64,000 nucleotides of DNA. Source: an uncultured Lachnospiraceae bacterium (GTDB lineage: Bacteria > Bacillota > Clostridia > Lachnospirales > Lachnospiraceae). This document shows positions 24,843 through 33,564 of this stretch, in pieces. The stretch spans positions 1 through 64,000 of the forward strand of contig CAJUBP010000017.1 of NCBI GenBank assembly GCA_910584585.1. The letters are read 5' to 3'. Each line of letters begins with the position of its first letter. Position 1 is the stretch's first letter. The position numbers were made by a program, and so were the translations under genes. A model generated the notes under the pieces. It was not told the origin of the DNA. It worked only from the letters and a program-made list of their open reading frames with translations, and did no database searches.

Positions 24843-25492
24843 AAATTCACGGCATGAATTAATGCGTCATACAGGCTGGGATAATCCATATCTTCTTTTA
24901 AAAGCATCCATTCATTGCAGAATGTTGTTTCGCCGCCGCACTTTTGATGGGCTTTATAGTCTTTCAGAAACCGGATGATTATTTTTCTTCGCGCTTTTAC
25001 GAGAGTTTCTCGGTTTATTCCAGTATGTTTGATGGTGGTTTGCGCTCGTTTGCTGTTGTTTCTCGGTTCATATTCTCCGGTGGCCAAATTGAGGCTTAAG
25101 TGTTTCGGAATATCATCCTGAGAAGGATCTAAAATAGGATATTGAAAATCCCAATTTGCTTTTTTATAACTGGTGTTGCAAATTTCGCAGCACCAATGTA
25201 AGTTATCCCATTCAAATGCAAACTGGTAAAATGGGGGCAGCGATTTTGGCTTTAAATGTTCTATTCTTCCATAAGAACTTGTTCCTACAACTGCTTCGCA
25301 GTAACAGCAATGTCTTCGGTACATTTTTTCGAGTGTTTCTTTTACATCCTGCTGCCGGTATTTATTTTTAAAACTTTCGTCAACTTTGGCATAGGAACCC
25401 TGTTTTTTTATCTCATCCATCAATTCTTTTGTCCATTGGCCGGAATAATTTTTTAAACTTTCCGGCTGCGGCAAACGGTTTACTTTTCTCAA
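24830..25492 (-). CDS. ptuB: HNH endonuclease, Septu PtuB-like (TIGR02646-like)
   Basis: This 220-residue putative nuclease has paired zinc cysteines CCYC (62-65) and CCEIC (101-105), a catalytic-type EHLKPKS segment (Glu78-His79) and Asn97 in DNLHWCC, forming the HNH/beta-beta-alpha-Me pattern. It follows the ATPase gene with a four-base ATGA overlap on the same strand, the order seen in Septu (PtuA-PtuB) systems and in some retron effector modules. In Septu, PtuB cuts nucleic acid when the PtuA assembly is triggered by phage. No reverse transcriptase or retron RNA lies nearby, so I read it as plain Septu-like. The stop codon sits inside a long inverted repeat. Confidence 0.82.
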   Translation of the reverse strand: MRKVNRLPQPESLKNYSGQWTKELMDEIKKQGSYAKVDESFKNKYRQQDVKETLEKMYRRHCCYCEAVVGTSSYGRIEHLKPKSLPPFYQFAFEWDNLHWCCEICNTSYKKANWDFQYPILDPSQDDIPKHLSLNLATGEYEPRNNSKRAQTTIKHTGINRETLVKARRKIIIRFLKDYKAHQKCGGETTFCNEWMLLKEDMDYPSLYDALIHAVNLGTG

Positions 25493-26829
25493 TATTTTTC
25501 TCCCAGTATTTCATCAATTGACAGAAAGGCTGCTTCTTCAACTGCAATATCATCTTCCGGCAGTACGGAGCTCAATTCATTAATCAGGCGTTCATATTCT
25601 TCTTTGAAGGAACCTTTCAGTGTTCCGGATAATTTTTCTTTTGCAAGTTCTGTCAGCCGTTTTAATTTGTTTGCGGTTTCCGGATCGCGGTTTTCTGTGT
25701 GCATACATTGTTTCAAAACACTGTCTACCATCCAGCCCTTTACAGTTTTTCCAGGTATAATCTCAGATGGCTTGTCAAGGAATATATCTTCCAATTGTAA
25801 AGTGATGAGTTTCTCGTCCCGACAAGAGGCGATAATAATGGGTGAATGGGTAGTAGCAATAAACTGTACCTTAGGAAAAGTATTTTTCAGGGCGTCAACT
25901 ACTCTCCATTGCCAGTTTGGATGAAGGTGCATGTCTATTTCATCAATTAAAACAATTCCAGGCGTTTCTCGGGTAATTTCGTTTAACAAATCAGGGTTTA
26001 AGACGGCCATTCGGTAAGCAATGTCGAACACCATTCCAAGAAGATTACGGAATCCGGAACTCAATAATCGGATGGGCAAAGTCTCTTCCCCATTAGAATA
26101 TACCAGCTCTTCTGTGCGTTTATCGTAGTAAACTGCAATTTCACCGTTGTTCTGCATAAATTTCATGAAAGCAGAAACTGCTTTTTTTACTATCTCATAT
26201 TCTAAAACAGGCTGTTCCTGCTGCCACGCAATTTGCTCCATTTTTTTGCACCAGTTGGATAACATTTTATCATTGGCGGCTTCTTCCAGACAATCCACAT
26301 AACCAACTACCCTGGAATAATCATCTGAAAATGGATTTTCCCATTTATCTTTTTTCTGATTGGAGACTCTGGAAAAGCTTTGGTAACTGATAACAGGAAG
26401 AATGGAACGGGGATTTTCGGCCATAAGCTGCGCTGCTCTGCAGATTTCTCGGGGTTCTACCGTGGAACGTGAACTCTTGATGCTTTTTTTTTGTCTGGAG
26501 AATTCGAAGCTGCGGACTTCCATATTATCCCGATCTCCCATGTTAAGTTCCAGACAGGATTTCACATAAATGGGTGTTTTATAGACAATATTATTGGAGC
26601 CAGTGCCGGTTAACTGATTTTCGCGCCGTATTTCGTCTTTGGAAAAATGAATGGTATTTACGCCGTCAATTCCTGAAAGGAATCCGCCGAGAGCAACAGA
26701 GATTGCTTCCAGAACAGAAGTTTTGCCCGTTCCGTTATCGCCTATCATAAGGTTCACGGAACGGTCAAAGTCAAAATCCGCATTTTTGATGCCTTTAAAA
26801 TTTTCAATATGAATATTAGATAGATACAT
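25489..26829 (-). CDS. ptuA: AAA/SMC-like ATPase, Septu PtuA-like
   Basis: This 446-residue ATPase of the ABC/SMC-like class is found in defence systems. It opens MYLSNIHIENFKGI with Walker A GDNGTGKTS (30-38). A helical middle (about 130-240) takes the place of the long coiled coil. The signature-like PIRLLSSGFRNLL is followed by Walker B IVLIDEIDMHLHP and switch FIATTHSPIII. The C-terminal part (about 370-446) is charged and helical, a likely contact surface for the HNH partner. ATG 26829 follows AAGGAAGGG and a textbook promoter at 26877-26905. Related proteins without a nuclease partner exist, so the Septu reading depends on the coupled HNH gene. Confidence 0.85.
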   Translation of the reverse strand: MYLSNIHIENFKGIKNADFDFDRSVNLMIGDNGTGKTSVLEAISVALGGFLSGIDGVNTIHFSKDEIRRENQLTGTGSNNIVYKTPIYVKSCLELNMGDRDNMEVRSFEFSRQKKSIKSSRSTVEPREICRAAQLMAENPRSILPVISYQSFSRVSNQKKDKWENPFSDDYSRVVGYVDCLEEAANDKMLSNWCKKMEQIAWQQEQPVLEYEIVKKAVSAFMKFMQNNGEIAVYYDKRTEELVYSNGEETLPIRLLSSGFRNLLGMVFDIAYRMAVLNPDLLNEITRETPGIVLIDEIDMHLHPNWQWRVVDALKNTFPKVQFIATTHSPIIIASCRDEKLITLQLEDIFLDKPSEIIPGKTVKGWMVDSVLKQCMHTENRDPETANKLKRLTELAKEKLSGTLKGSFKEEYERLINELSSVLPEDDIAVEEAAFLSIDEILGEKY

Positions 26830-26876
26830 ATGGGTTCCCTTCCTTACGTTTTATTTCCGCACATTATCTTTTGTTT

Positions 26877-26905
26877 ATTGTAATTAGTTTTATTCTGTGT
26901 GTCAA
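26877..26905 (-). promoter_or_regulatory. Promoter of the Septu-like pair
   Basis: On the minus strand TTGACA (26900-26905) and TACAAT (26877-26882) are spaced by 17 bases, near consensus for a housekeeping sigma factor, and lie about 48 bases before the ATPase start. The strength suggests constitutive expression. Confidence 0.75.
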
Positions 26906-26923
26906 TAAAACTTTTGGGACAAA

Positions 26924-26972
26924 GGCGAACAATTTAGATTCTGGAATATGCTCTAAATATAAATTGTTCGCC
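26924..26972 (-). terminator. Hairpin after the alpha-galactosidase gene
   Basis: GGCGAACAATTTA at 26924-26936 pairs perfectly with TAAATTGTTCGCC at 26960-26972 around 23 bases. It lies between the alpha-galactosidase stop and the ATPase promoter. The minus strand continues TTTGT, so it may be a weak terminator that isolates the two transcripts. Confidence 0.45.
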
Positions 26973-27004
26973 CTGAAAATGGGGATGTCAGAAAATAACA
27001 ATCC

Positions 27005-29233
27005 TTATAATGCCCGCAAATGATACTGCCAGGCCCGGTACTCTCCCGAATGGAACGGAACTGCTATCCCGGTATGCATCAGCACATTTCCGTTTAGCAC
27101 ATTCCCGCTGTCTCCAATCAGATAATTTTTCTCAGCGTCCAGTCCCTTTAAGCGGATATAAACCGCAGGCGCGTTGGCATGGGTATCCAGGGAAATCATG
27201 TTAAGGAGAGCTTCGCTTTTATCTTCTGAGACAAAGAGCCAGGCCGCTGCTTCCCTGTCCTTTGCCGGATTGTGCAGCCGGTAATAAAGCCCGTTGTGAA
27301 TCAGGTTCCAGTATTTCTTGTAATCCAGAATCTGTTCTTTGACGAATGCTTTTTCTTCTGCCTGCAGTTTGCCGATATCCAGCTCGTATCCAAAGCTTCC
27401 GGCCATGGCGCATACAGCCCGTGTGCCGATATCCACGGTTCGGCCTGTCTGCTCGTTGGGAACAGCGGATACATGGGATCCGACGGCGGAAATCGGATAG
27501 CCGAAAGAGGTTCCATGCTGGATTTTAATCCGCTCAATGGCGTCTGTATCGTCGCTGCACCAAATCTGGGGCGTATAATAAAGCATCCCTGCGTCAAATC
27601 TGCCTCCGCCGCCGCAGCAGCCTTCTATCAGAATCCGGGGATAGCGGGCATGAAGCCGTTCCAGGAAATCGTATACTCCCAGCACATAGTTATGCATAAT
27701 CTTTCCGTAATTCTGATAGCCCGAGAGGGCGCTGTAAACATCGCAGATACTGCGGTTCATGTCCATCTTGAGATACTCCACCCGAATGGAGTCCAGCACC
27801 TTTGCAATTTCCTGAAAAATAAAGTCCGCCACTTCTTTTCTGGAAAAATCCAGTACCAGCTGATTTCGTCCCATCACCGGCTTTTTATTGGGAATCACAA
27901 AGGCCCAGTCGGGGTGCTTCTTGTAGAGCTCACTGTCCTCATTGACCATTTCCGGTTCAATCCAAAGGCCGAAGAGCATATCCATTCCATGAATTTCCTC
28001 AGAAAGTTCCGCCAGGGATCTGCCCAGCTTTTTCTCGTTGACGTGCCAGTCTCCCAGGCCGCTGCTGTCATCGTCCCGTTTGCCGAACCAGCCGTCGTCC
28101 AAAACGAACATCTCAATGCCCAGATTTGCCGCTTCTCTGGCAATGGAGAGAATTTGTTTTCCGGTAAAATTAAAATAAGTTGCTTCCCAGTTATTGATTA
28201 AAATGGGCCTGCGCCTGTTTTTCCAGAATCCCCGGCAGATATGGTTCCGGATCAGCCTGTGGTAAATATGGGATAGAGCGCTCAAGCCCTTTGGAGTATA
28301 GGCAAGGGCTGCTTCCGGCGTATGGAATTCTTCTCCCGGTTCCAGCCGATAGTCAAACATTTCATCAGAAATGCCTATCTGCACCCTGGTCTGGCAATAC
28401 TGATCCCGTTCCGCTTCAAACTTAAAATTTCCGCTGTACAAAAGGGATACCCCGTAGCAATCTCCGAAATCTTCTGTGGCCTCTCTGTCCGCAAGGATAA
28501 AAAACGGATTGTGCTGATGGCTGGAAGCGCCTCGGATGCTTCCAAAGCTCTGGGTTCCGCTGATCACTGGAATTCGCTCAAAGTTCCGTTCCATGGCGTG
28601 TCTTCCATGAAAATGAATCAAATCATAAGTCCCGGTAAGGAAATCCAGGCACATACTGTAGGCTTTATTCACAAAAACGGTGCTGTTTCCCGCATTTTTG
28701 ACAACTGCGCAGCGGGTAATCACGTCCAATTCCGGGAAAACGCCATAGAGAAGTCTGACCTCTATATCTGTCCTTGCATCGGTAAGCGTCACTTCTAAAG
28801 TATAGGCGGCAGTGTACTTGCTGTTGCGTGTTTCTTTCAGACAGCTGCCGGATTCTTCCTCTGCATAGGCAGCCGGCATCCCCGGAATTCTGTATTTTCC
28901 GGGAATCATGCGGTGGCTTTCATACCGCAGATCTGTCCCGAACACGCCGGAATCATCCCGCAGCCGAAAAGCCGGGCTGCGGAAATCGCCGTTTCCGTAA
29001 TTGGGATATTCCTGGGGAAGCGCGTCCAAAGAGAAGGTTCTGTCATCACGAAGTTCATAAGGGTTGCCGCTGTATCCTCTGTCTGCAAATGTCAGAAGGC
29101 TGCCCAATTCTCCCTGGGCTTTCGGCCCGTAATAGAGATGCAGCAGAAAGCCGGATTCTGTAATTCCCATCTGATATGTTGTGTGTTTGGTATGTAAAGT
29201 AATATAGTCCATTTGAAATTTTTTATGTTCCAC
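27005..29233 (-). CDS. agaA: Alpha-galactosidase, GH36 family
   Basis: This 742-residue glycoside hydrolase removes terminal alpha-1,6-galactose from melibiose, raffinose and related plant sugars. It has the GH36 order: an N-terminal beta domain, a catalytic barrel (about 330-640) and a C-terminal beta domain. Nucleophile Asp is in VEYLKMDMNRS (near residue 488) and the acid/base Asp in WCSDDTDAIERI (near 560). ILINNWEATYFNFT and ERDG-equivalent FVLDDGWFGKRDDD also match. There is no signal peptide, so it acts in the cytosol on sugar brought in by the adjacent ABC transporter. The start is GTG 29233 with a weak ribosome site. It is the last gene of the sugar operon. Confidence 0.93.
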   Translation of the reverse strand: MEHKKFQMDYITLHTKHTTYQMGITESGFLLHLYYGPKAQGELGSLLTFADRGYSGNPYELRDDRTFSLDALPQEYPNYGNGDFRSPAFRLRDDSGVFGTDLRYESHRMIPGKYRIPGMPAAYAEEESGSCLKETRNSKYTAAYTLEVTLTDARTDIEVRLLYGVFPELDVITRCAVVKNAGNSTVFVNKAYSMCLDFLTGTYDLIHFHGRHAMERNFERIPVISGTQSFGSIRGASSHQHNPFFILADREATEDFGDCYGVSLLYSGNFKFEAERDQYCQTRVQIGISDEMFDYRLEPGEEFHTPEAALAYTPKGLSALSHIYHRLIRNHICRGFWKNRRRPILINNWEATYFNFTGKQILSIAREAANLGIEMFVLDDGWFGKRDDDSSGLGDWHVNEKKLGRSLAELSEEIHGMDMLFGLWIEPEMVNEDSELYKKHPDWAFVIPNKKPVMGRNQLVLDFSRKEVADFIFQEIAKVLDSIRVEYLKMDMNRSICDVYSALSGYQNYGKIMHNYVLGVYDFLERLHARYPRILIEGCCGGGGRFDAGMLYYTPQIWCSDDTDAIERIKIQHGTSFGYPISAVGSHVSAVPNEQTGRTVDIGTRAVCAMAGSFGYELDIGKLQAEEKAFVKEQILDYKKYWNLIHNGLYYRLHNPAKDREAAAWLFVSEDKSEALLNMISLDTHANAPAVYIRLKGLDAEKNYLIGDSGNVLNGNVLMHTGIAVPFHSGEYRAWQYHLRAL

Positions 29234-29278
29234 CAGTTACAGCCGATCCTTTCATATATAATGGTAAATTGGAAAATT

Positions 29279-30103
29279 TTATTTTCCGCCGGTCATTGCC
29301 ACTCCTTCAATAAAATGTCTCTGGAATATAAGGTATAAGACTACCATCGGAAGCATTGCCAGAAGGGAGCCTGCCATCAGCACCGGATAATTGGTGCTGA
29401 ACTGTCCGTTTAATGTGGAAAGTCCGGCGGACAGCGTGGTATGGTTGATGTTGGTGTTGGCGACTAAAGGCCACATCAAGTCCGTATAGGCAAATACCGC
29501 CGTAAATACGGAAAGAGCCGCTACGGAAGATTTGGTCAGCGGAAACAGCACTTTGGTAAAGGTCTGCCATCTGGTGCAGCCGTCCAGATAAGCGGCTTCC
29601 GCAATCTCATCGGGAATGCCCATATATGCCTGCCTGAGAAAGAACACGCCGAAGGCGCTGACCAGCCCGGGAAATACAAGGGAAAAAAGGCTGTCGGTCA
29701 GTCCCACCTTTGCAAGCATCTGATACTGGGGAATAATGAAAATCTGTCCGGGAATCATCTGCTGGATAATAACAAGTACAAATAACAGATTTTTCCCTCT
29801 GAATTCCAGTTTTGCAAAGGCATAGCCTGCCATAGAGCAGAATCCAACGGCGCAGAGCACTCGCAGCAAGATCATCAGCGCCGTATTTAAATACAGGTTT
29901 CCAAAGGGCAGAAGATCCAGCGCTGTTTGGAAAGAAGCCATATTCCACTGGGAGGGTAAAATGGAAGGCGGAATCTGCATTACCTCTGAATTTGTCTTAA
30001 ATGCTGTTAAAAGCATCCAGATAAAAGGGAAAATCATAACAACGGAACCAAGTATCAGCGCGGCGTAAGTTCCTATTGTACTCCATCTTTTTGTTTTAGC
30101 CAT
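29279..30103 (-). CDS. Sugar ABC transporter permease (MalG/MsmG type)
   Basis: This 274-residue permease has six membrane helices and the conserved cytoplasmic EAA loop EIAEAAYLDGCTRWQTFTKVLFPL near residue 185. It belongs to the CUT1 carbohydrate family and forms the membrane channel with the permease encoded just upstream. ATG 30103 has AAGGAGG eight bases before it. The open frame extends 12 codons further into the preceding gene without a ribosome site. No ATPase gene is present in the cluster, so a shared MsmK/MsiK-like ATPase elsewhere probably energises it, as is common for CUT1 systems. Confidence 0.92.
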   Translation of the reverse strand: MAKTKRWSTIGTYAALILGSVVMIFPFIWMLLTAFKTNSEVMQIPPSILPSQWNMASFQTALDLLPFGNLYLNTALMILLRVLCAVGFCSMAGYAFAKLEFRGKNLLFVLVIIQQMIPGQIFIIPQYQMLAKVGLTDSLFSLVFPGLVSAFGVFFLRQAYMGIPDEIAEAAYLDGCTRWQTFTKVLFPLTKSSVAALSVFTAVFAYTDLMWPLVANTNINHTTLSAGLSTLNGQFSTNYPVLMAGSLLAMLPMVVLYLIFQRHFIEGVAMTGGK

Positions 30104-30117
30104 TTTGTCTGCCTCCT

Positions 30118-31005
30118 TTACACTTCGTAGTTCACCCATTTTTTCTGTCCGATAAACTGGATGCCTGTGATAATTCCGATTAATAGTACTGTAAAAATGA
30201 CAATTGCGGACGCGTAGCCCCGGTTGCCTGAGACAAAAGATTCCCGGTAAAACAGGTACATCAGGGACTGGGATTTGCTCAGGGCCGGATTGCCTTCGCC
30301 AACCATCATATAGATCAAATCATAAACCTTGATGGAAGCCATCAGACGCATAATCATCACCACAAACAGCGTCGGGGACACCATGGGCAGCGTAATCCGG
30401 AAAAACTGCTGGATTTTCGTAGCCCCATCCAGGCTGGCCGCTTCGTAATAAGATTTTGAAATATTCTGGATGCCGGAAAGCAAAAGCACGGCGTCGTAGC
30501 CGATGGAGCTCCAGATTGCCACAATTGCCACGGTGAGGATAACAATGTTCGGATCGGTAATCCATTCTGTTTTCAGATGGAAAATGGTATTGATAATGCC
30601 GTATTCCGAATTAAACATCCATTTCCAGACCATGGCAACCGCTGCAGGAGCCACTACCATGGGAAGGAAGAAAATAGCCCGGAACGCCACTTTGCCTCTG
30701 ATTTTGGAATTCAGAAGGATTGCCACCAAAAGGGCCAGCAGCACGCCGACAGGAACCGTCAGAATACAGAAGAGCAGCGTATTCCAGGTGGCTCTCCAGA
30801 ACTCTCTGCTGGTCAGCATGGTCAGATAGTTGCTAAAGCCTACCATGTCATAATCGCCGAATGCTTTTGCAGAGGTAAAGCTTAAATAAATGGTCTGAAT
30901 CAGCGGATATACATTTAAGATTAAAAGCCCGATAATCGTGGGAGCTACAAAGGAATATCCATAGAGGTGATCCTGGTTCATGCGGAACCGATTTTTCTTT
31001 TTCAC
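30118..31005 (-). CDS. Sugar ABC transporter permease (MalF/MsmF type)
   Basis: This 295-residue permease has six membrane helices. It starts GTG 31005 behind AAAGGAG and shows the EAA loop YYEAASLDGATKIQQFFRITLP. The N-terminal YSFVAPTIIGLLILNVYPLIQTIYLSFT is typical of MalF-type CUT1 permeases. It lies between the binding-protein gene and the second permease in the usual order: binding protein, MalF-like, MalG-like, enzyme. Together they import an alpha-galactoside such as raffinose or melibiose (inferred from the GH36 enzyme). Confidence 0.93.
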   Translation of the reverse strand: MKKKNRFRMNQDHLYGYSFVAPTIIGLLILNVYPLIQTIYLSFTSAKAFGDYDMVGFSNYLTMLTSREFWRATWNTLLFCILTVPVGVLLALLVAILLNSKIRGKVAFRAIFFLPMVVAPAAVAMVWKWMFNSEYGIINTIFHLKTEWITDPNIVILTVAIVAIWSSIGYDAVLLLSGIQNISKSYYEAASLDGATKIQQFFRITLPMVSPTLFVVMIMRLMASIKVYDLIYMMVGEGNPALSKSQSLMYLFYRESFVSGNRGYASAIVIFTVLLIGIITGIQFIGQKKWVNYEV

Positions 31006-31052
31006 GTTTTTGTCTCCTTTCCTGAATCAATTATGATAGAAAAATCTGAGTA

Positions 31053-32327
31053 TCAGTATTTCCGTATTTCTTCTGTTACGATATCCTGGATATTTTCAAT
31101 GCCTTCTTCTACGCTGATATTTCCGGCGTAAATATCCAGTATGCCTACTTCTACTTTGGGCTCCCAAGCGGGCCTGGAAGGATTGGTCAGATACTTGACG
31201 CTGTAGTCGAACATGGGCAGAATATTTTCCGGGTGAATCTGGTAGCCGTTTTCCGAAAAAGTTTTGGCCCAGGTATCTTCCAGTCCGTTGTAGGCTGGAA
31301 TTGCAACTCCTGTTTCGCCTTGGAGCCGCTGTCCTTCCTCAGAGCCTAAGTAGGCCAGAAAGTCCATGGCGGCCTCCTTTTTCTTACCTTTTGCAGAGGT
31401 GGCATAGGACACGCTGTTGGAAATAGAGGCCCGCCCGTCGCCGCTTTTGGGATTCGGACATTTGGGCAGCACGGCCACGTCCCATGTTCCGTTCCTATCC
31501 TCATAAGTTTTGCAGAGGTTGACCAGATCCCAGCTTCCGGCAAAATACATGGCGCCCTGTCCGGAGAAAAACAGTTCTGCCGCGCCGGTGTTGGCAAATT
31601 GTGCCTGTGAGGGGCACCATTCATTTTCCTGAAGCCCGATGTAATAAGCAATGGCTTCTTTGGTCGCCGGGTCTGTATAAGTGGCTGCGGAACCGTCTTT
31701 GTTTAAGATTGTGCCTCCATTTTGGTATACGAAATTCCAGTATCCAATCTGATCATGGGAATAGGCCATATACCCGTATTTTCCGGTTTCCTGAAAAATT
31801 TTTTCAGAGGTTTCGGTCAGGTCTTCCCAGGTCCAGGCGTCGTTTGGATACTCTGCGCCTGCTGCGTCAAAGACGTCCTTGTTATAGAGAAGCGCCACAA
31901 TGTCCTTATCCTTTGGCACGCCGTAAATTTTTCCGTCGCTGCCTTTGGCGTTTGCCACCGACGCCTCGGCAAAGTTGCCGGCGTCCACAATCCCGGTGCA
32001 GTCTGCCAGCATTCCGGCGTCTGCGTATTTGAACATCTGGTTGGAATGCATCCAGAAGATGTCGGGCATGGTATTGCTGACTGCTGAAGCCTCTAATTTC
32101 GTCCAGTATTCGTCCCATCCAAGGGCCTGAACTTCAATTTCAACTTCCGGATGTTCCTCTGTGTAAGCCTTTGCCAGAGCTTCCATGCCGGCTTTCTGGC
32201 CTTGATCCCAAATCTGGAAAATCAGCTTGTTTCCGGAGTCTGAACCGGAAGGTTTGCAGGCGGTAAGGCCCATTGCCAGCATGCCAAGTATAAGGGCGGC
32301 GGCTCCTTTTTTGATCTTGCTTTTCAT
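31053..32327 (-). CDS. Sugar-binding lipoprotein of ABC transporter
   Basis: This 424-residue extracellular solute-binding protein is of family 1. It has a lipoprotein signal peptide with lipobox LTAC (Cys near residue 24), then a two-lobe fold with FQIWDQGQKAGMEALAKAYTEEHP at the start, DIFWMHSNQMFKYADAGML, and a late EEAAMDFLAYLGSEEGQRL-like segment. It captures the sugar and delivers it to the two permeases. ATG 32327 follows AGGAGGAAAG. The promoter region is shared with the divergent AraC gene and contains a 19-bp inverted repeat. Ligand identity is inferred from the alpha-galactosidase. Confidence 0.92.
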   Translation of the reverse strand: MKSKIKKGAAALILGMLAMGLTACKPSGSDSGNKLIFQIWDQGQKAGMEALAKAYTEEHPEVEIEVQALGWDEYWTKLEASAVSNTMPDIFWMHSNQMFKYADAGMLADCTGIVDAGNFAEASVANAKGSDGKIYGVPKDKDIVALLYNKDVFDAAGAEYPNDAWTWEDLTETSEKIFQETGKYGYMAYSHDQIGYWNFVYQNGGTILNKDGSAATYTDPATKEAIAYYIGLQENEWCPSQAQFANTGAAELFFSGQGAMYFAGSWDLVNLCKTYEDRNGTWDVAVLPKCPNPKSGDGRASISNSVSYATSAKGKKKEAAMDFLAYLGSEEGQRLQGETGVAIPAYNGLEDTWAKTFSENGYQIHPENILPMFDYSVKYLTNPSRPAWEPKVEVGILDIYAGNISVEEGIENIQDIVTEEIRKY

Positions 32328-32406
32328 AACTTTCCTCCTTTTGTTTTTGATATGGATATTATAACAACGCCTCTTTTTTTCCCGACATATCTCTATGACC
32401 TGATTA

Positions 32407-32465
32407 ATATACCAAAATGCACACCCCTAAAAAATTATGTTTTCAAGGTGTGCATTTTGGTATAT
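32407..32465. promoter_or_regulatory. Divergent promoter with perfect 19-bp inverted repeat operator
   Basis: ATATACCAAAATGCACACC at 32407-32425 recurs inverted at 32447-32465, with 21 bases between. The centres are 40 bases apart, about four helical turns. A -10-like TATAAT (32463-32468) overlaps the right arm toward the AraC gene, and TATATT-like bases overlap the left arm toward the binding-protein gene. It is probably the site of the AraC regulator encoded beside it, controlling both directions. Confidence 0.75.
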
Positions 32466-32528
32466 AATGAAATTATACCCACGAGCATATCTCTTTTTGA
32501 GCGTATCCGAATTCCAAGGAGGAAACTT

Positions 32529-33470
32529 ATGAAACCCGGTATGTTTTATTTATTTCCCAATCAAAATTATCTGGATCTGCGCCCGTACCAGTCCGGCTAT
32601 GCGGATAATGCCAAAAACGCGTCTTTTGGCCCGGCTGTCCGCAACCATTATCTGTTTCATTATGTGATTTCCGGCGCAGGCGCGCTGACGTCCAACGCTC
32701 CTGACGGCACGGAACTTCATTTTCATATTCATTCCGGACAGGGATTTATGATTTTTCCCAATCAGATAACAACCTATTACGCGGATCAGCATCATCCCTG
32801 GGAATATGTCTGGATTGAATTTGACGGAATGCTGGCGCCGGAGATTCTGCGCATGTGCGGCTTAACCATCGAAGATCCTGTCTATACTTCCAATGATAAA
32901 GTTCTGACTCGGCTGATGCTGGAGGCCATGATGGAAATGGCAAAGCCGGACAGGGACGCGGAATATTACAATGCGGCAACGGGAGAATTTTCCTCCAAAT
33001 CCCCGCCGAGTTCTTCGGAAGAAACCCAGTTTTATAAAATGTCCAAGCTGTATCTTTTTGCGGACTGCCTTGCAAGATCTTCTGCTTTGGCCAAAAGCGG
33101 CCATTCCGACGGTTCTATGGCGGACTATTATCTGCAGAAATCTTTTACCTACATTGAACATAATTTTCAGGATCCCATTACTGTGGAATCCATTGCCGCG
33201 CAGTGCAATATTCATAGAAACCGGCTGCTGAAGATTTTTAAGGACAAGATAGGAAAAGGCCCCCAGGCGTATCTGATGGAATACCGCATGTCCAAGGCTG
33301 CCCAGCTTTTGATTACCACCAATCTTTCCATCAATGAGATCGGGAATGCAGTGGGATATCCCAATCAGCTTCACTTTTCCAGGGCTTTTAAAAATGTGTA
33401 CGGGGCGTCTCCCAGGCAGTACAAAGAGAAGGCGGCGGAGATTTCCGGGGCAGATTCCCTTTTGACATAA
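32529..33470 (+). CDS. AraC-family regulator of sugar utilisation (MsmR/RafR-like)
   Basis: This 313-residue regulator has an N-terminal cupin sensor (NHYLFHYVISGAGAL, HSGQGFMIFPNQITTYYADQ, PWEYVWIEFDG) and a C-terminal AraC domain with two helix-turn-helices (VESIAAQCNIHRNRLLKIFKDK and INEIGNAVGYPNQLHFSRAFKN, ending ASPRQYKE). The sensor layout matches MsmR/RafR-type activators of raffinose and melibiose genes. ATG 32529 has AGGAGG five to ten bases upstream; the frame is open 59 codons further but that part covers the operator. It is divergent from the sugar operon and predicted to activate it. Confidence 0.92.
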   Translation: MKPGMFYLFPNQNYLDLRPYQSGYADNAKNASFGPAVRNHYLFHYVISGAGALTSNAPDGTELHFHIHSGQGFMIFPNQITTYYADQHHPWEYVWIEFDGMLAPEILRMCGLTIEDPVYTSNDKVLTRLMLEAMMEMAKPDRDAEYYNAATGEFSSKSPPSSSEETQFYKMSKLYLFADCLARSSALAKSGHSDGSMADYYLQKSFTYIEHNFQDPITVESIAAQCNIHRNRLLKIFKDKIGKGPQAYLMEYRMSKAAQLLITTNLSINEIGNAVGYPNQLHFSRAFKNVYGASPRQYKEKAAEISGADSLLT

Positions 33471-33485
33471 TTTACACATTCTCAC

Positions 33486-33510
33486 GGACTTTGCAGCAAG
33501 TGCAAAGTCC
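33486..33510 (+). promoter_or_regulatory. 10-bp stem-loop in the atp leader
   Basis: GGACTTTGCA at 33486-33495 pairs with TGCAAAGTCC at 33501-33510 around a five-base loop. No T-run follows. It lies after the AraC gene and about 55 bases before the leader ORF of the atp operon, so it could end the former or structure the latter transcript. Confidence 0.45.
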
Positions 33511-33564
33511 TGGGCTGAACTGTTGCAATAACTTCTCAAAAATAAAAGAAAGGAATGGACATTT

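Noticed and set aside
24669..26900. Retron (reverse transcriptase plus ATPase-HNH effector)
   Set aside because: No RT-like frame with a YxDD motif on either strand and no obvious msr/msd RNA; only the effector-type pair is present.
27272..28201. 309-codon plus-strand frame opposite the alpha-galactosidase
   Set aside because: The minus strand has an unmistakable GH36 enzyme; the opposite frame is a by-product of its codon bias.
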